Shown: piece after piece, positions 17,287 through 26,289 of the stretch
Layout: the number at the start of each line of letters is the position of its first letter
How positions within the stretch are numbered: position 1 is the stretch's first letter
Origin: UBA4655 sp964585575
GTDB lineage: Bacteria; Planctomycetota; Planctomycetia; Pirellulales; UBA1268
DNA: 37,673 bases
Assembly (NCBI GenBank): GCA_964585575.1
Contig: CAZPEM010000012.1
Span: forward strand, 1 to 37,673
Direction of reading: 5' to 3'
Made by a program: the position numbers and the translations under genes
Notes under the pieces: generated by a model
Told to the model about the DNA's origin: nothing
Databases searched by the model: none
Seen by the model: only the letters and a program-made list of their open reading frames with translations

Positions 17287-19781
17287 ACGCCTTCGCCATC
17301 GTGGAGCATGCGATCCTGCAGGGAGGGGCCGTTTTGGCGGCGGCGGTACGCGATCGCATCACGAGCGGACGGCTCGAAGGCTTCTCGGAGTGGTGGCAGC
17401 CGCCGCTCGCGGCAGCCGCCTCGCTCGTCGTGCTCGCGATCATCGTATGGCTCTATCGCCGTGACTCGGCGGAGTTGCCGCCGGGCCTCGGAGTGCTGCT
17501 TGCGGCACTGCGGCTCGGAGCGGTCGCGGCCATCGCGGTCGCGTGGCTCGACTTCGACCGCACGACGGAGACGGAGGTGGTTTTTCCCTCGCGGGTCGCC
17601 GTACTCTTCGACTCCAGCGCCAGCATGACGCTCGAGGATGCCGGCGCGGGGGCGAAGGCGACGGCGGGTGATCCTGCGCGGACGTCCGGCCTGTCGCGGT
17701 CGAGCCGCGGTGTTCGACTGCTCGAGGAAGGCGGCCTGATCGAGGCCCTGCGACGGGTGCACGAGGTGTCGCTGTGGCGGTTCGACGCCGACGCCGAGCC
17801 GCTCGTCGTCCTGCCGTCCCGCGGCATCGATGGCGATGCGGCCCCCGCCGGCGAGGCCGCCCGTTCGGATCAGGAGAAATCGGACGAGTCCTGGAAGGAA
17901 AAGGTTTTGCCGCGGGGATTCGAGACGCGGATCGGCGAATCGATCGATCGGGTGCTCGGACGGGAACCGCAGCGGACGCTCGCCGGCGTGATCGTGATTT
18001 CCGATGGCGGATCGAACGCGGGGGTCGATCCCGCCGCGGCTGCGGCGGTCGCGGCGAAGGCGGCCGTGCCGATCGTTGCGATCGGCTTCGGTTCGGAGCG
18101 GCTGCCGGTGAACGTCCGCGTCGCGGACCTCGTCGCGCCATCGCGGGTCTATCCCGGCGACCGCTTCTCCGTCACGGGCTATCTCCAGCCGCAGGGGCTC
18201 GAGGGCCGCACGGTGAAGGTCGAACTGGCCGAGGCGGCATCGGGGGAGAAGTCCGGGGCCGGGCGGGTCATCGACGCGAAGGAGTGCGTGCTCGGCAAGG
18301 ATGGCGAACTCGCCACGGTCCGGTTCGACGTGCCCGGATTCGACGCGCCCGGCCGGCGCGGGCTCGTCGTGCGGGTCGCGGCACCGCCCGGCGACAGCGT
18401 CGCCACCGACGACGCGCAGGCCTCGGAGATCGAAGTGGTCGACAGGATGACGCAGGTTTTGCTGATGGCCGGCGGCCCGAGCCGCGAGTACCAGTTCATG
18501 CGGAACGTGCTCGAGCGAGACAAGAGCTTCGCGGTGGACGTGCTCCTCGCGACGGCCCGCAAGGGAACTTCCCAGGATGCGAGGACGACCCTGTCGGATT
18601 TTCCCCAGACCCCCGAGTCGCTCAACGCCTACGACGCGATCGTCGCGTTCGACTACGACTGGCGACGCCTCGATCCGCAGGAGCTCGGGCGGCTCGAGCG
18701 GTGGGTGAGCCGCGAGTCGGGTGGGTTGGTTCTCGTTTCCGGCAACATCTTCATGGACGCGTGGCTCGCGGAGCCGGCCTGCAACCCGGTGCGATCGCTC
18801 TACCCGCTCGATCTCACGCGAACGGGATCGGGCGGGGCCGCCGACCGGGAAAAAGCCGGCGAGGAGGCGATGCCGCTCGATTTCTCGCCCGACGGGCTCG
18901 AGGCCGAGTTTCTTTGGCTCGGCTCGACGCGGGTCGCGAGCCAGGCGGCCTGGGCCGCGTTTCCCGGCGTGTACGGCTGCTACGACGCGACGGTCCCGAA
19001 GCCCGGCGCCACGGTCTTCGCGAGGGCGAGGCGGTCGGGTGGCGGCCGGCCGGGCGGCGGGCCGGTGTTCCTTGCCGGACAGTATTACGGCTCCGGCACC
19101 GTCGTCAGCGCGGGCAGCGGCGAGCTGTGGAGGCTGCGCGGGATCGACGACGCAGCGTACGAGCGGATCGTGACGCAGCTCGTTCGACACGTGTCGCAGG
19201 GGCGGCTCCTTCGCGGCAGCAACAAGGTGAGACTCCTCGTCGATCGCGACCGGTTTGCCGTGGGGGGCGTGGTCGCCGTGCGGGTCGTGATGCCCGAGGG
19301 GAAAGGCTCGGCCGACACGGTTCCCGAATGTCGGGCCCTGGGCCCCGACGGCGCGGCCGTGGTGGTCAGGCTGGAGGCAGACCCGTTGCGGCCCGGCGAG
19401 TTCTCCGGGAGCTTCGTCGCCGGCCGTGAGGGAACCTGGCGGATCGAGCTGACCGGCGGCGGCGACGAGAATGCCGTCACCCGCTCGATCCAGGCGCGGC
19501 TTCCTGAGCGGGAACTCGAAAAGCCAAGGCTCGAGCGTGGCCTGCTCGAACAGATGGCGACCGCCGCGGGAGGACGGGCGTTCTTCCCGGACGAGAGGGA
19601 ATGGAAGGCGGCCGATGCCGAAGAGCTGATCAGGTTCCTTCCCGACCGCACTCGTCGGGAATATCAGTCGGGAGCCCCCGACAGGGTCTTCAAGGAGCGG
19701 CTCAACACGCTCCTGCTGGCCGCGGCAGCCGGTCTGCTGTGTGTCGAGTGGATCGTCCGACGTCTCGCGAGGCTCGCATGA
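17283..19781 (+). CDS. Membrane VWA protein with glutamine-amidotransferase-like middle
   Basis: An 832-residue protein with two membrane segments (about 41-58 and 69-88), a VWA-type domain whose metal site is Asp110, Ser112, Ser114 (VLFDSSASM) and a second VWA strand IVISDGGSN near residue 240. Residues of about 395-530 (QVLLMAGGPSREYQFMRNVL, YDAIVAFDYDW, GGLVLVSGN) resemble the class I glutamine-amidotransferase-like fold used as a non-catalytic module in such proteins; the nucleophilic cysteine is absent. A C-terminal membrane segment (about 808-825) returns to the membrane. It overlaps the upstream and downstream genes by four bases each. It looks like a diverged companion of the BatA-like protein. 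Confidence 0.88.
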   Translation: MNAFAIVEHAILQGGAVLAAAVRDRITSGRLEGFSEWWQPPLAAAASLVVLAIIVWLYRRDSAELPPGLGVLLAALRLGAVAAIAVAWLDFDRTTETEVVFPSRVAVLFDSSASMTLEDAGAGAKATAGDPARTSGLSRSSRGVRLLEEGGLIEALRRVHEVSLWRFDADAEPLVVLPSRGIDGDAAPAGEAARSDQEKSDESWKEKVLPRGFETRIGESIDRVLGREPQRTLAGVIVISDGGSNAGVDPAAAAAVAAKAAVPIVAIGFGSERLPVNVRVADLVAPSRVYPGDRFSVTGYLQPQGLEGRTVKVELAEAASGEKSGAGRVIDAKECVLGKDGELATVRFDVPGFDAPGRRGLVVRVAAPPGDSVATDDAQASEIEVVDRMTQVLLMAGGPSREYQFMRNVLERDKSFAVDVLLATARKGTSQDARTTLSDFPQTPESLNAYDAIVAFDYDWRRLDPQELGRLERWVSRESGGLVLVSGNIFMDAWLAEPACNPVRSLYPLDLTRTGSGGAADREKAGEEAMPLDFSPDGLEAEFLWLGSTRVASQAAWAAFPGVYGCYDATVPKPGATVFARARRSGGGRPGGGPVFLAGQYYGSGTVVSAGSGELWRLRGIDDAAYERIVTQLVRHVSQGRLLRGSNKVRLLVDRDRFAVGGVVAVRVVMPEGKGSADTVPECRALGPDGAAVVVRLEADPLRPGEFSGSFVAGREGTWRIELTGGGDENAVTRSIQARLPERELEKPRLERGLLEQMATAAGGRAFFPDEREWKAADAEELIRFLPDRTRREYQSGAPDRVFKERLNTLLLAAAAGLLCVEWIVRRLARLA

Positions 19782-21979
19782 TCGATTCGGAAGCGACCCC
19801 GCCGACCGTCACCGGCATCGACATGGAGCCGTTCCGCCGGCTGTTTCACCGGCTCCGCCGCCGCACGCGATTCTGGATAGGGATCGAGGCGGCGGGATTG
19901 GCGCTGCTCGCCGTCGCCGTCTTCTTCTGGGCGTCGCTCGCGGTCGACTGGTGGCTCGAGCCGCCCGTCGCGGCCCGTGCCGCGGCGGTGGCCGCGATCG
20001 CCGCGGTGATCGCGTGGATCCTGGTCGTGAAGCTCTTCGGCCGGCTGCGGGTGCCCCTGGCCGACCGGGACCTCGCGATGCTCGTCGAACGTCATCACGC
20101 CGAGTTCGCCGACAGCCTCTCGACTGCGATCGATCGCCCGGATGCGCCGACCGATCCGGATCTGCTCGCCCGCACGATTCGTTCCGCGATCGAGCGGCTT
20201 CCCGTGATCCGGATCGGCAGGCTTTTCCGTTCGGCAGCCCTTTCGCTGCTCCTCGCCGGGGGGCTGGCCGCGGTGGCGAGCGTCGCGGCGATGGCCGCCG
20301 CCGCGCCGGCCACGACGGGGCTCTGGGCCCGTCGCGTGCTGCTCCTGCAGGAGGATCGCTGGCCGAGGGAGACCTCGCTCGAGGCGATCGGCTTCCGGGA
20401 CGGCGTGCGGGTCGCCGCGCGGGGCGCCGACGTCGAGGTGCTCGCGCGGGCCACCGGACGGATCCCGCAGGTCGTCGATCTGCGGATCCGCTCGGAAGAT
20501 TCCAGCCGCAGCGAGCGGATGGGAAGCCGTGGCGGCCTGACCGACGAGGGGCAGGTCTTCGGCCACGTGATCGAGGGGCTCCGCGAGGACGTGCGGCTGG
20601 TGATCCGCGGAGGAGACGCCCGGCTCGACGGACTGCTGCTTCGGGTGCTCGATCCCCCGGCCGCCAGCGGCATCGAAATCGGTTACGCGCTGCCCGACTA
20701 TCTCGGTGGCGGCCGCAGGACGGTGCCGGCGTCGGCGGTCGTGCAGGTGCCTCGCGGCTCCGCCGTTGCGGTCACGTGCGGTTCCACGAAGCCGCTGAAA
20801 AAGGCCCTGATCTCGACCCGCTCGGCGTCGCAGCCGTCGCTGGCCGACGGGGAGACGGGGGCCTCGGAGACGCTCGCGGCCTTCGACGGAGCCGGTTCGC
20901 ATGGGCCGGCTTCCGCCGCGGCCAGTTCGATCTCGGGAACGATTCCGCGTCTCGACGAAGACCGTCTCGTCACCGTGAGCCTCACCGACACCGACGGCCT
21001 CTCGAACCTCCGCCCGATCGCCTTCCGTCTCGCCGCCGTTCCCGATCAGCCGCCGCAATTGGCCCTGCGGATGCTCGGGATTTCGAACGCCGTGACCCCG
21101 AAGGCGAGGATTCCGATCGTCGGCACGATCGCCGACGACCACGCCCTCGGTTCGGCGGCCGCCGTCGTGCGACGCCTCGGCAGGAAGAGTGGTCCCGCTG
21201 CCGTCGCCGAGAAAGGTTCCGCCGCCCCGCCGCTCGAGTGGACCTTTCCCGTCGAGCGGCTCACGGCCGGCAGCCCGAGGCTCGATCTCCCCGAGGCCGA
21301 TCCTCACACCGTGCCGCTCGAGGCGGTCGGCGTCGGCGACCTGCTCGTCGTGACGGTGACCGCGTCCGACACGTGCACGCTCGACGGTGCGCCGCAGGTC
21401 GCCGTGAGCGATGCCTGGAATCTCGAGGTGGTCACCGTCGACGCGCTCGTGGCGATGCTCGAGGCCCGCGAGCTCATGCTGCGGAGGCGGTTCGAGAACG
21501 TGTTCGAGGAAATGAACGCCGCCCGTGGGCAGCTCGCGGCGGCCGACGGGGCCGCGGCGGCGGCGCGCATGGGCGAGGCGGCCGCCCGCGCTGCCGGAGA
21601 GACGGGGGAGATCGCGGAAGCCTTCCTCCTCATCCGTCGGGAGTTCGCCAACAACGGGCTGCTCACCCCGGAGCTCGACACGCGACTGTTCTCGCAGATC
21701 GCCGCGCCGCTCGGGGAGATCGCGGCCTCCGACCTACCTCGGCTCCAGGCCTCGTGTCGCCAGACGGTCGAGGGAGCGACGACCCGGTCCGCCCTCCTCG
21801 CCCAGACCGACGCCGTGCTCGAGCGAATGCGTGGCGTCCTGGATAAAATGATGCAGCTCGAGACCTTCAATGAAGTGGTCGAGCTCCTGCGTTCCGCGAT
21901 CCGGACGCAGGAGGCGATCCGGGAAGAAACGCTGAAACGGCAGAAGGAGCGGGCACGACAGCTGCTCGAGAGACCGTGA
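19778..21979 (+). CDS. Three-pass membrane protein with helical C-terminal region (DUF4175-like)
   Basis: A 733-residue protein. Three hydrophobic segments lie at about 33-58, 66-87 and 151-176, separated by a short charged helix (DRDLAMLVERHHAEFADSLSTAIDR). A long extracytoplasmic beta-rich region follows (about 190-560). The C-terminal 170 residues are helical and charged (EARELMLRRRFENVFEEM, LKRQKERARQLLERP). The layout resembles DUF4175-type proteins found next to MoxR/VWA genes in other bacteria; I base this on layout only. No active site is recognisable. Start ATG at 19778 overlaps the upstream stop (ATGA) and its own stop overlaps the next GTG (GTGA). Confidence 0.82.
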   Translation: MIDSEATPPTVTGIDMEPFRRLFHRLRRRTRFWIGIEAAGLALLAVAVFFWASLAVDWWLEPPVAARAAAVAAIAAVIAWILVVKLFGRLRVPLADRDLAMLVERHHAEFADSLSTAIDRPDAPTDPDLLARTIRSAIERLPVIRIGRLFRSAALSLLLAGGLAAVASVAAMAAAAPATTGLWARRVLLLQEDRWPRETSLEAIGFRDGVRVAARGADVEVLARATGRIPQVVDLRIRSEDSSRSERMGSRGGLTDEGQVFGHVIEGLREDVRLVIRGGDARLDGLLLRVLDPPAASGIEIGYALPDYLGGGRRTVPASAVVQVPRGSAVAVTCGSTKPLKKALISTRSASQPSLADGETGASETLAAFDGAGSHGPASAAASSISGTIPRLDEDRLVTVSLTDTDGLSNLRPIAFRLAAVPDQPPQLALRMLGISNAVTPKARIPIVGTIADDHALGSAAAVVRRLGRKSGPAAVAEKGSAAPPLEWTFPVERLTAGSPRLDLPEADPHTVPLEAVGVGDLLVVTVTASDTCTLDGAPQVAVSDAWNLEVVTVDALVAMLEARELMLRRRFENVFEEMNAARGQLAAADGAAAAARMGEAAARAAGETGEIAEAFLLIRREFANNGLLTPELDTRLFSQIAAPLGEIAASDLPRLQASCRQTVEGATTRSALLAQTDAVLERMRGVLDKMMQLETFNEVVELLRSAIRTQEAIREETLKRQKERARQLLERP

Positions 21980-23577
21980 CCCGTCCCCGATTCAACCCGC
22001 GTGATATCGCTGTTTTCGGGATGCTCCTGGCGGGGATGGCGGTCGGCGACGCGGCGCGGGCGGTGCCGGAGCCGCAGCCGCCGCTCCAAGAACGTCAGGA
22101 GTCGCTCACGACGCAGTTCCGCGACCTGGAGCGGTCGCTCCTGCGGCTCGCCGACCTGATGGCCACGAGCGATCCGCGGCGAGCCGGTCTCCTGAGGACC
22201 GCGTTCGAGCGTTCGAACGACCTCGACATCGACGCCAGGCTCGCGAACATCGTCGGGCTCCTCGAGGAGGGGCAGCTGATCAAGGCCGGAACGGCCCAGG
22301 CGGGCGCGATCGAGAACATGCGGCTGCTCCTCGAACTGCTCGAGTCGGGCGACTCCGATCGGCGGTTGTCGAATACCAAGGAGGAGGTGAAGCGACACCT
22401 CGCGAAGCTCGCCAAGATCATCGCACGGCAGCGGGACATCGAGGGTTCGACCGAGTCCGGCGGGCCGCCGCGGCCGCTCGCTGAGAGGCAGGCCAAGCTC
22501 GCCGACGACACGCGGGGACTTGCCGATGAGATCGACGGCTTCGCCAAGCGGCTCGACTCGCGGAACCCGTCTTCGGGCAAGGAGTCTTCCGGCAAGGAGT
22601 CTTCGCCCCAGGCCGGCGATGGTGAGGCAAGTGGCAAGCCCGGCGAGGAGGGCGGGGAGCCGACGGAGGGGGCAGGGGCGTCGGGGTCGAACGAATCGCA
22701 AGGCGACGAGGGCGACGACGAGGCCGCACGGGCCCGACGAACCGGGAAGCGGCTCGAGACCGCACGGAAGCGAATGAAACAGGCGGAAGAAAGGCTCGAG
22801 GAGAGCAAGGGGAAGCAGGCCAGGGAGAAACAGGAGAAGGCGATCGAGGAGCTCGAGGCCGCGAGGGCGGAGCTCGAGGAGATCCTGCGGCAGGTGCGGG
22901 AGGAAGAGATCGAGCGGCTGCTCGTCCAGCTGGAAACCCGGCTGCGGTCGATGCTTCGAGCGGAGAAGGCGGTGCTCTCCGGCTGCGAAAAGCTCGCCGC
23001 TGCGGCGGAAAGCCTGGCGGGCGGCGAGACTGGCGGCCAGATCCGTGAGCGGGAACTCGAGGCGGCGAGGCTGTCCCGCGAGCAGGCCGGGGTCGCCGCC
23101 GATGCAGCGAAGGCGCTCGTCCTCGTCCGTGATGACGGCTCGGCCGTGGCGATCCCCGAGGCGCTCGAGCAGGTTCGGCTCGACTGCCTGCAATCGGCGT
23201 CGCGGCTCGGTCGGGGAGACATCGGCGGCACGACCCGCGGCATCGTGCAGGACATCGTGACGAGCCTCGAAGAGATGCTCGCGGCGCTCGAGAAGGCGCA
23301 GCGTGAGCAGTCGCAGAAACGTGATGAGGGGCAGGGGGGTGGGAGGCCTGCCCAGCCCGGCGAGCAGCCGCTCGTCGACAAGCTCTCCGAGCTGAAGATG
23401 ATTCGAACGCTTCAGATGAGGATCAACACCCGAACGAAGCGGTTTTCCCAGCTGCTTGCCGACGGCGTGGAGCAGGCCGAGGAGCCGGAATTGGCGGATG
23501 CCATCCGCCGGCTGGCGGAGCGGCAGGTGAAGGTCGAGCGGGCTGCCCGCGACATCGCGAGCGGGCGGACCGAGTGA
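21976..23577 (+). CDS. Secreted coiled-coil protein
   Basis: A 533-residue protein starting at GTG 21976, which overlaps the upstream stop (GTGA). A short signal peptide (IAVFGMLLAGMAVGDAARA) ends near residue 30. Two charged coiled-coil blocks (about 35-200 and 250-345; for example KRMKQAEERLEESKGKQ and EKAIEELEAARAELEEI) flank a Ser/Gly/Glu-rich linker that includes a SSGKE tandem repeat. A third helical block continues to the end. No enzymatic motif. Its place directly after the three-pass membrane protein, whose C-terminus is also helical, suggests that the two interact in the periplasm. Confidence 0.85.
   Translation: MTRPRFNPRDIAVFGMLLAGMAVGDAARAVPEPQPPLQERQESLTTQFRDLERSLLRLADLMATSDPRRAGLLRTAFERSNDLDIDARLANIVGLLEEGQLIKAGTAQAGAIENMRLLLELLESGDSDRRLSNTKEEVKRHLAKLAKIIARQRDIEGSTESGGPPRPLAERQAKLADDTRGLADEIDGFAKRLDSRNPSSGKESSGKESSPQAGDGEASGKPGEEGGEPTEGAGASGSNESQGDEGDDEAARARRTGKRLETARKRMKQAEERLEESKGKQAREKQEKAIEELEAARAELEEILRQVREEEIERLLVQLETRLRSMLRAEKAVLSGCEKLAAAAESLAGGETGGQIRERELEAARLSREQAGVAADAAKALVLVRDDGSAVAIPEALEQVRLDCLQSASRLGRGDIGGTTRGIVQDIVTSLEEMLAALEKAQREQSQKRDEGQGGGRPAQPGEQPLVDKLSELKMIRTLQMRINTRTKRFSQLLADGVEQAEEPELADAIRRLAERQVKVERAARDIASGRTE
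22570..22605 (+). repeat. 15-bp tandem repeat (SSGKE)
   Basis: Two near-identical units (tcttcgggcaaggag at 22570-22584; one base different at 22585-22599) and a partial third encode SSGKE SSGKE SS in the linker of the coiled-coil protein. Confidence 0.88.
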
Positions 23578-23596
23578 CCGGCTGCATGGGTCGGTT

Positions 23597-23648
23597 TCGC
23601 CGCCGAAGGGGGGCTTTTCTCGCCGCCGAATAGAGCTCGCGGTATGCT
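23597..23648 (+). promoter_or_regulatory. Direct repeats and possible -10 box before the helical-repeat gene
   Basis: The 120-base gap between coding genes holds two exact copies of tcgccgccgaa (23597-23607 and 23620-23630), 23 bases apart (about two helical turns), and then TATGCT (23643-23648; four of six -10 matches). No convincing -35 box is seen, so an activator-dependent promoter is conceivable. Confidence 0.3.
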
Positions 23649-23697
23649 TGGGAGACCGTGCGCCCGGCGAGGCGGACGGAGTCCGGCGAGGTTGACC

Positions 23698-24792
23698 ATG
23701 ACCCGTGAGTGCGGCAGGCGTGCGGTGATCGCGGCGTGGGCCGTGGCGGCCGCACTCGGCCTCGACATGCGGGCTTTCGCCGAGAGCACAGCCGCCGAAC
23801 CGGCGGCTGCGAGCTGGACGAGTCCGTCGGACGACGACGTTCGCGGGCGGTTGGAGCGGTTCCTCGAGACCGCCGCGGCCGATCCGCAGACGCGTCGCAA
23901 GGCGGTGGAAGCCTTCGCGACCGTCGAGGGATCCGACCGACTCGACCGGGTCGTCGCGGCCCTCGCGGTCGTCGATCCCCGGGTGCAGAAGCTCGCCGAT
24001 ACGAAACCTCCGGAGCCGTTCGCGAAGGAAGACACCGCCTGGGTCACCGATTCGCCCGCGGGGCCGTCGGACCCGTTCCTTCGGGACGTGGTGCGGCTGC
24101 ACGTGGCGCGGCATCTGGTGAGGTGCGGGCTCTTCGACGACGCGATGCCGCTGCTTTCCTCGCTCGACGTGCGGACCAGCATCGATCCGGCCACGCTGCT
24201 CTTCGCGAAGGCCAGTTGCCAGCACTGGCTTCTCGACGTCGAGGCCGCCATCGAGACTCTCGACCGGCTGCTCGAGCGGGGGACCGAGCTTCCGGTCCGC
24301 TACCAGCGGCTTGCGACGCTCATGCGGAAGGACCTCGATTCGGTCGAGGATGATTCGCTCGACCACATCGCCCGCCGCATGCGGGACATCACCCGACGGC
24401 TCTCGTTCGGCCGCGCCGGTCCCACGACCAGGTCGGTGCAGGACGGCGTGATCGAGTCGCTCGACAAGCTCATCGAAAAAATCGAGAAGCAGCAGAGCGA
24501 TTCGCAGCAGCAGGGCGGCGGGGGCGGAGCCGGCTCATCCGGTGGCGGGTCGGGGTCGAAGCCGATGGAGGACAGCATGCCGGCCGGCGGCAAGGGACCG
24601 GGAGAGGTGACGAAGCGGGACGTCGGCGACGGCGAAGGATGGGGCAATCTCCCGCCGCACCAGCGGGAAGAGGCGTTGCAGCAGATTGGTCGTGAATTTC
24701 CGACGCACTACCGCGAGGCGATCGAGCAGTATTTCAAGCGGCTCGCGGCGGGCGAACAGTCCCAGCCGCCCACGAAAGCGAAGAGGCCGTGA
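23698..24792 (+). CDS. Secreted helical-repeat (TPR-like) protein
   Basis: A 364-residue protein with a signal peptide (RAVIAAWAVAAALGLDMRAFA) ending near residue 30. Residues 35-240 are helical with TPR-like features (VARHLVRCGLFDDAMPLL, FAKASCQHWLLDVEAAIETLDRL with repeat spacing). A charged helix (ESLDKLIEKIEKQQSD) leads into a Gly/Ser linker and a conserved-looking tail (LPPHQREEALQQIGREFP, YREAIEQYFKRLA). That tail resembles ends of planctomycete proteins in similar clusters, from memory. ATG at 23698 is preferred; an in-frame ATG at 23644 would put an unlikely arginine-rich leader ahead of the signal. Its stop overlaps the next gene's GTG. Confidence 0.85.
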   Translation: MTRECGRRAVIAAWAVAAALGLDMRAFAESTAAEPAAASWTSPSDDDVRGRLERFLETAAADPQTRRKAVEAFATVEGSDRLDRVVAALAVVDPRVQKLADTKPPEPFAKEDTAWVTDSPAGPSDPFLRDVVRLHVARHLVRCGLFDDAMPLLSSLDVRTSIDPATLLFAKASCQHWLLDVEAAIETLDRLLERGTELPVRYQRLATLMRKDLDSVEDDSLDHIARRMRDITRRLSFGRAGPTTRSVQDGVIESLDKLIEKIEKQQSDSQQQGGGGGAGSSGGGSGSKPMEDSMPAGGKGPGEVTKRDVGDGEGWGNLPPHQREEALQQIGREFPTHYREAIEQYFKRLAAGEQSQPPTKAKRP

Positions 24793-26262
24793 AGCTTCGA
24801 CGTTTCATCATCTGCGTCGGGGCCATCGTTTCGGCCGCGATTTCGGCGGTGGCAGATGTCACTGTGCAGGATGTCACTGTGCAGGATGTCACTGTGCAGG
24901 ATGTCACTGTGCAGGATGTCACTGNNNNNNNNNNNNNNNNNNNNNNNNNNNNNNNNNNNNNNNNNNNNNNNNNNNNNNNNNNNNNNNNNNNNNNNNNNNN
25001 NNNNNNNNNNNNNNNNNNNNNNNNTGCAGGATGTCGTGCCCGTGCAGGATGTCGTCGCCGTGGAGCTGGCGGATGGCACGTCTCCGTCGGGTGATCTCGC
25101 CGGGCTCTCCGATGCTTCGCTCGACCTCGTCGTGGAAGGATCGCGGAAATCGCTGCCGGTTCGGGACGTCCGCTCGATTACCTGGAAGCGGGCTGATGAG
25201 CCGCCGGCGAGGCGTCGAGCGGTTCGCGTCGGCCTGGTGGACGGGTCGTCGCTCGATGGGGACGACCTGATCGTGTCGGAGAAGGCCGCGTCGCTCGTTC
25301 AAGACGGCCGGACGATCGCGATCGCCCGCGAGTCGATCGAGACGGCCGATTTCGCGGCCGCAGGCGGCGGCGGCGTTGGCAGGGCTGATGGGGCCGAGGC
25401 AGCCGAAGGAAATGCCCCCGCGTGGCTTACGAAGCTCCGTGAAGGTGGGCAGGAGAAGGCCGTGGCGAGCGACGTCGTCGTCGTCGGGGCCGACGACAAG
25501 AGCGAATTCGTGGAGTGTGCGATCGTCGCCGTGGCGCCGGACGCCGTGAGCGTTCTCCTCGACGACGAGACGATCCCCGTGAAGCGGTCGAGGGTGATCG
25601 GTCTGAAGTGGCTGAGAACCGCCGATGGCGGGCGGAACGGCGGCGCGGCACCACCACCGACTGCGGTCGTCGAGTTCGACGGTGGACGGCTGCTCGCCAA
25701 GCGGATCGCCGTCGAGGGAAACGACGTGGTGATCGGCCTCGCCGCCGGCGAACCGATCCGAGTGCCTTCCGCGGCGATGCGACGGATCGACTTCGCCGCC
25801 GGCCGGACCGTCTCGCTCGTCGCGGTTGAACCCGACACGGTGATGGTCGAGCCTTGGTTCGGGCTCTTCAAGGCGGTCGATGGGCTCGCGGGCCACTTCG
25901 AGCCGCGAAAAGTCGCCGTCCCGGCCGGGGCGATCGGCGGCAAACCCGGCGGTGGCGGACGCAGGGGGCTGCGGCTGCGGCCCCGGACGGTGATCGAGTG
26001 GCGGTTGCCCGAGCACACACGGAGCGTCGCGATGACGGTCGCCGAATCCTCGTCGCTCGTCGTGATCGCGATCGATGGCCGCGAGGTGTATCGCGGGCAA
26101 CCATCGGCACCGGTGCCCGTCGTCGCCGAGGCGAGCGGTGCTCGTCGGCTCACCGTCACGGTCGATTTTCCCCCTGCGGGCAATGTGTCCTCTGAGGGGA
26201 AGGGGGCCGGCGGTCCGGCGTCTCCCGGGGTCGTCCTCGTCGAGCCGAGGGTCGAACGCTAG
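24789..26262 (+). CDS. Secreted protein with VTVQD pentapeptide repeats, interrupted by an assembly gap
   Basis: GTG at 24789 overlaps the upstream stop (GTGA) and opens a signal peptide (RFIICVGAIVSAAISAVA). Five VTVQD-like repeats follow directly, then exactly 100 N (24925-25024). After the gap the repeat resumes in degenerate form (QDVVPVQDVVAVELADG) and a beta-rich protein continues: DLAGLSDASLDLVVEG, VRDVRSITWKR and further segments in which strands contact a target-like face (VEFDGGRLLAKRIAVEG). The frames before and after the N run differ, but 100 N is a placeholder, so this is not evidence of a frameshift. I treat it as one gene of unknown true length. No enzyme motif is visible. The next gene starts 27 bases later. 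Confidence 0.78.
24855..24924 (+). repeat. 15-bp minisatellite running into the gap
   Basis: Four full exact units of gatgtcactgtgcag and two thirds of a fifth, cut by the N run. The same unit reappears in degraded form straight after the gap, so the missing DNA is most likely more of this repeat. Confidence 0.95.
24925..25024. other. Assembly gap (100 N)
   Basis: A run of exactly 100 N, the customary scaffold placeholder for a gap of unknown size. It lies wholly inside the VTVQD repeat region. Confidence 0.99.
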
Positions 26263-26289
26263 CGTCACCAACCTCCACCCGCCGCCCGC

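Noticed and set aside
24855..24924. CRISPR-like array
   Set aside because: Units are 15 bp, contiguous without spacers, and translate in frame as VTVQD; it is a coding minisatellite.
24789..25060. Apparent frameshift between the two sides of the N gap
   Set aside because: The 100 N are a placeholder for an unknown length, so relative frame carries no information.
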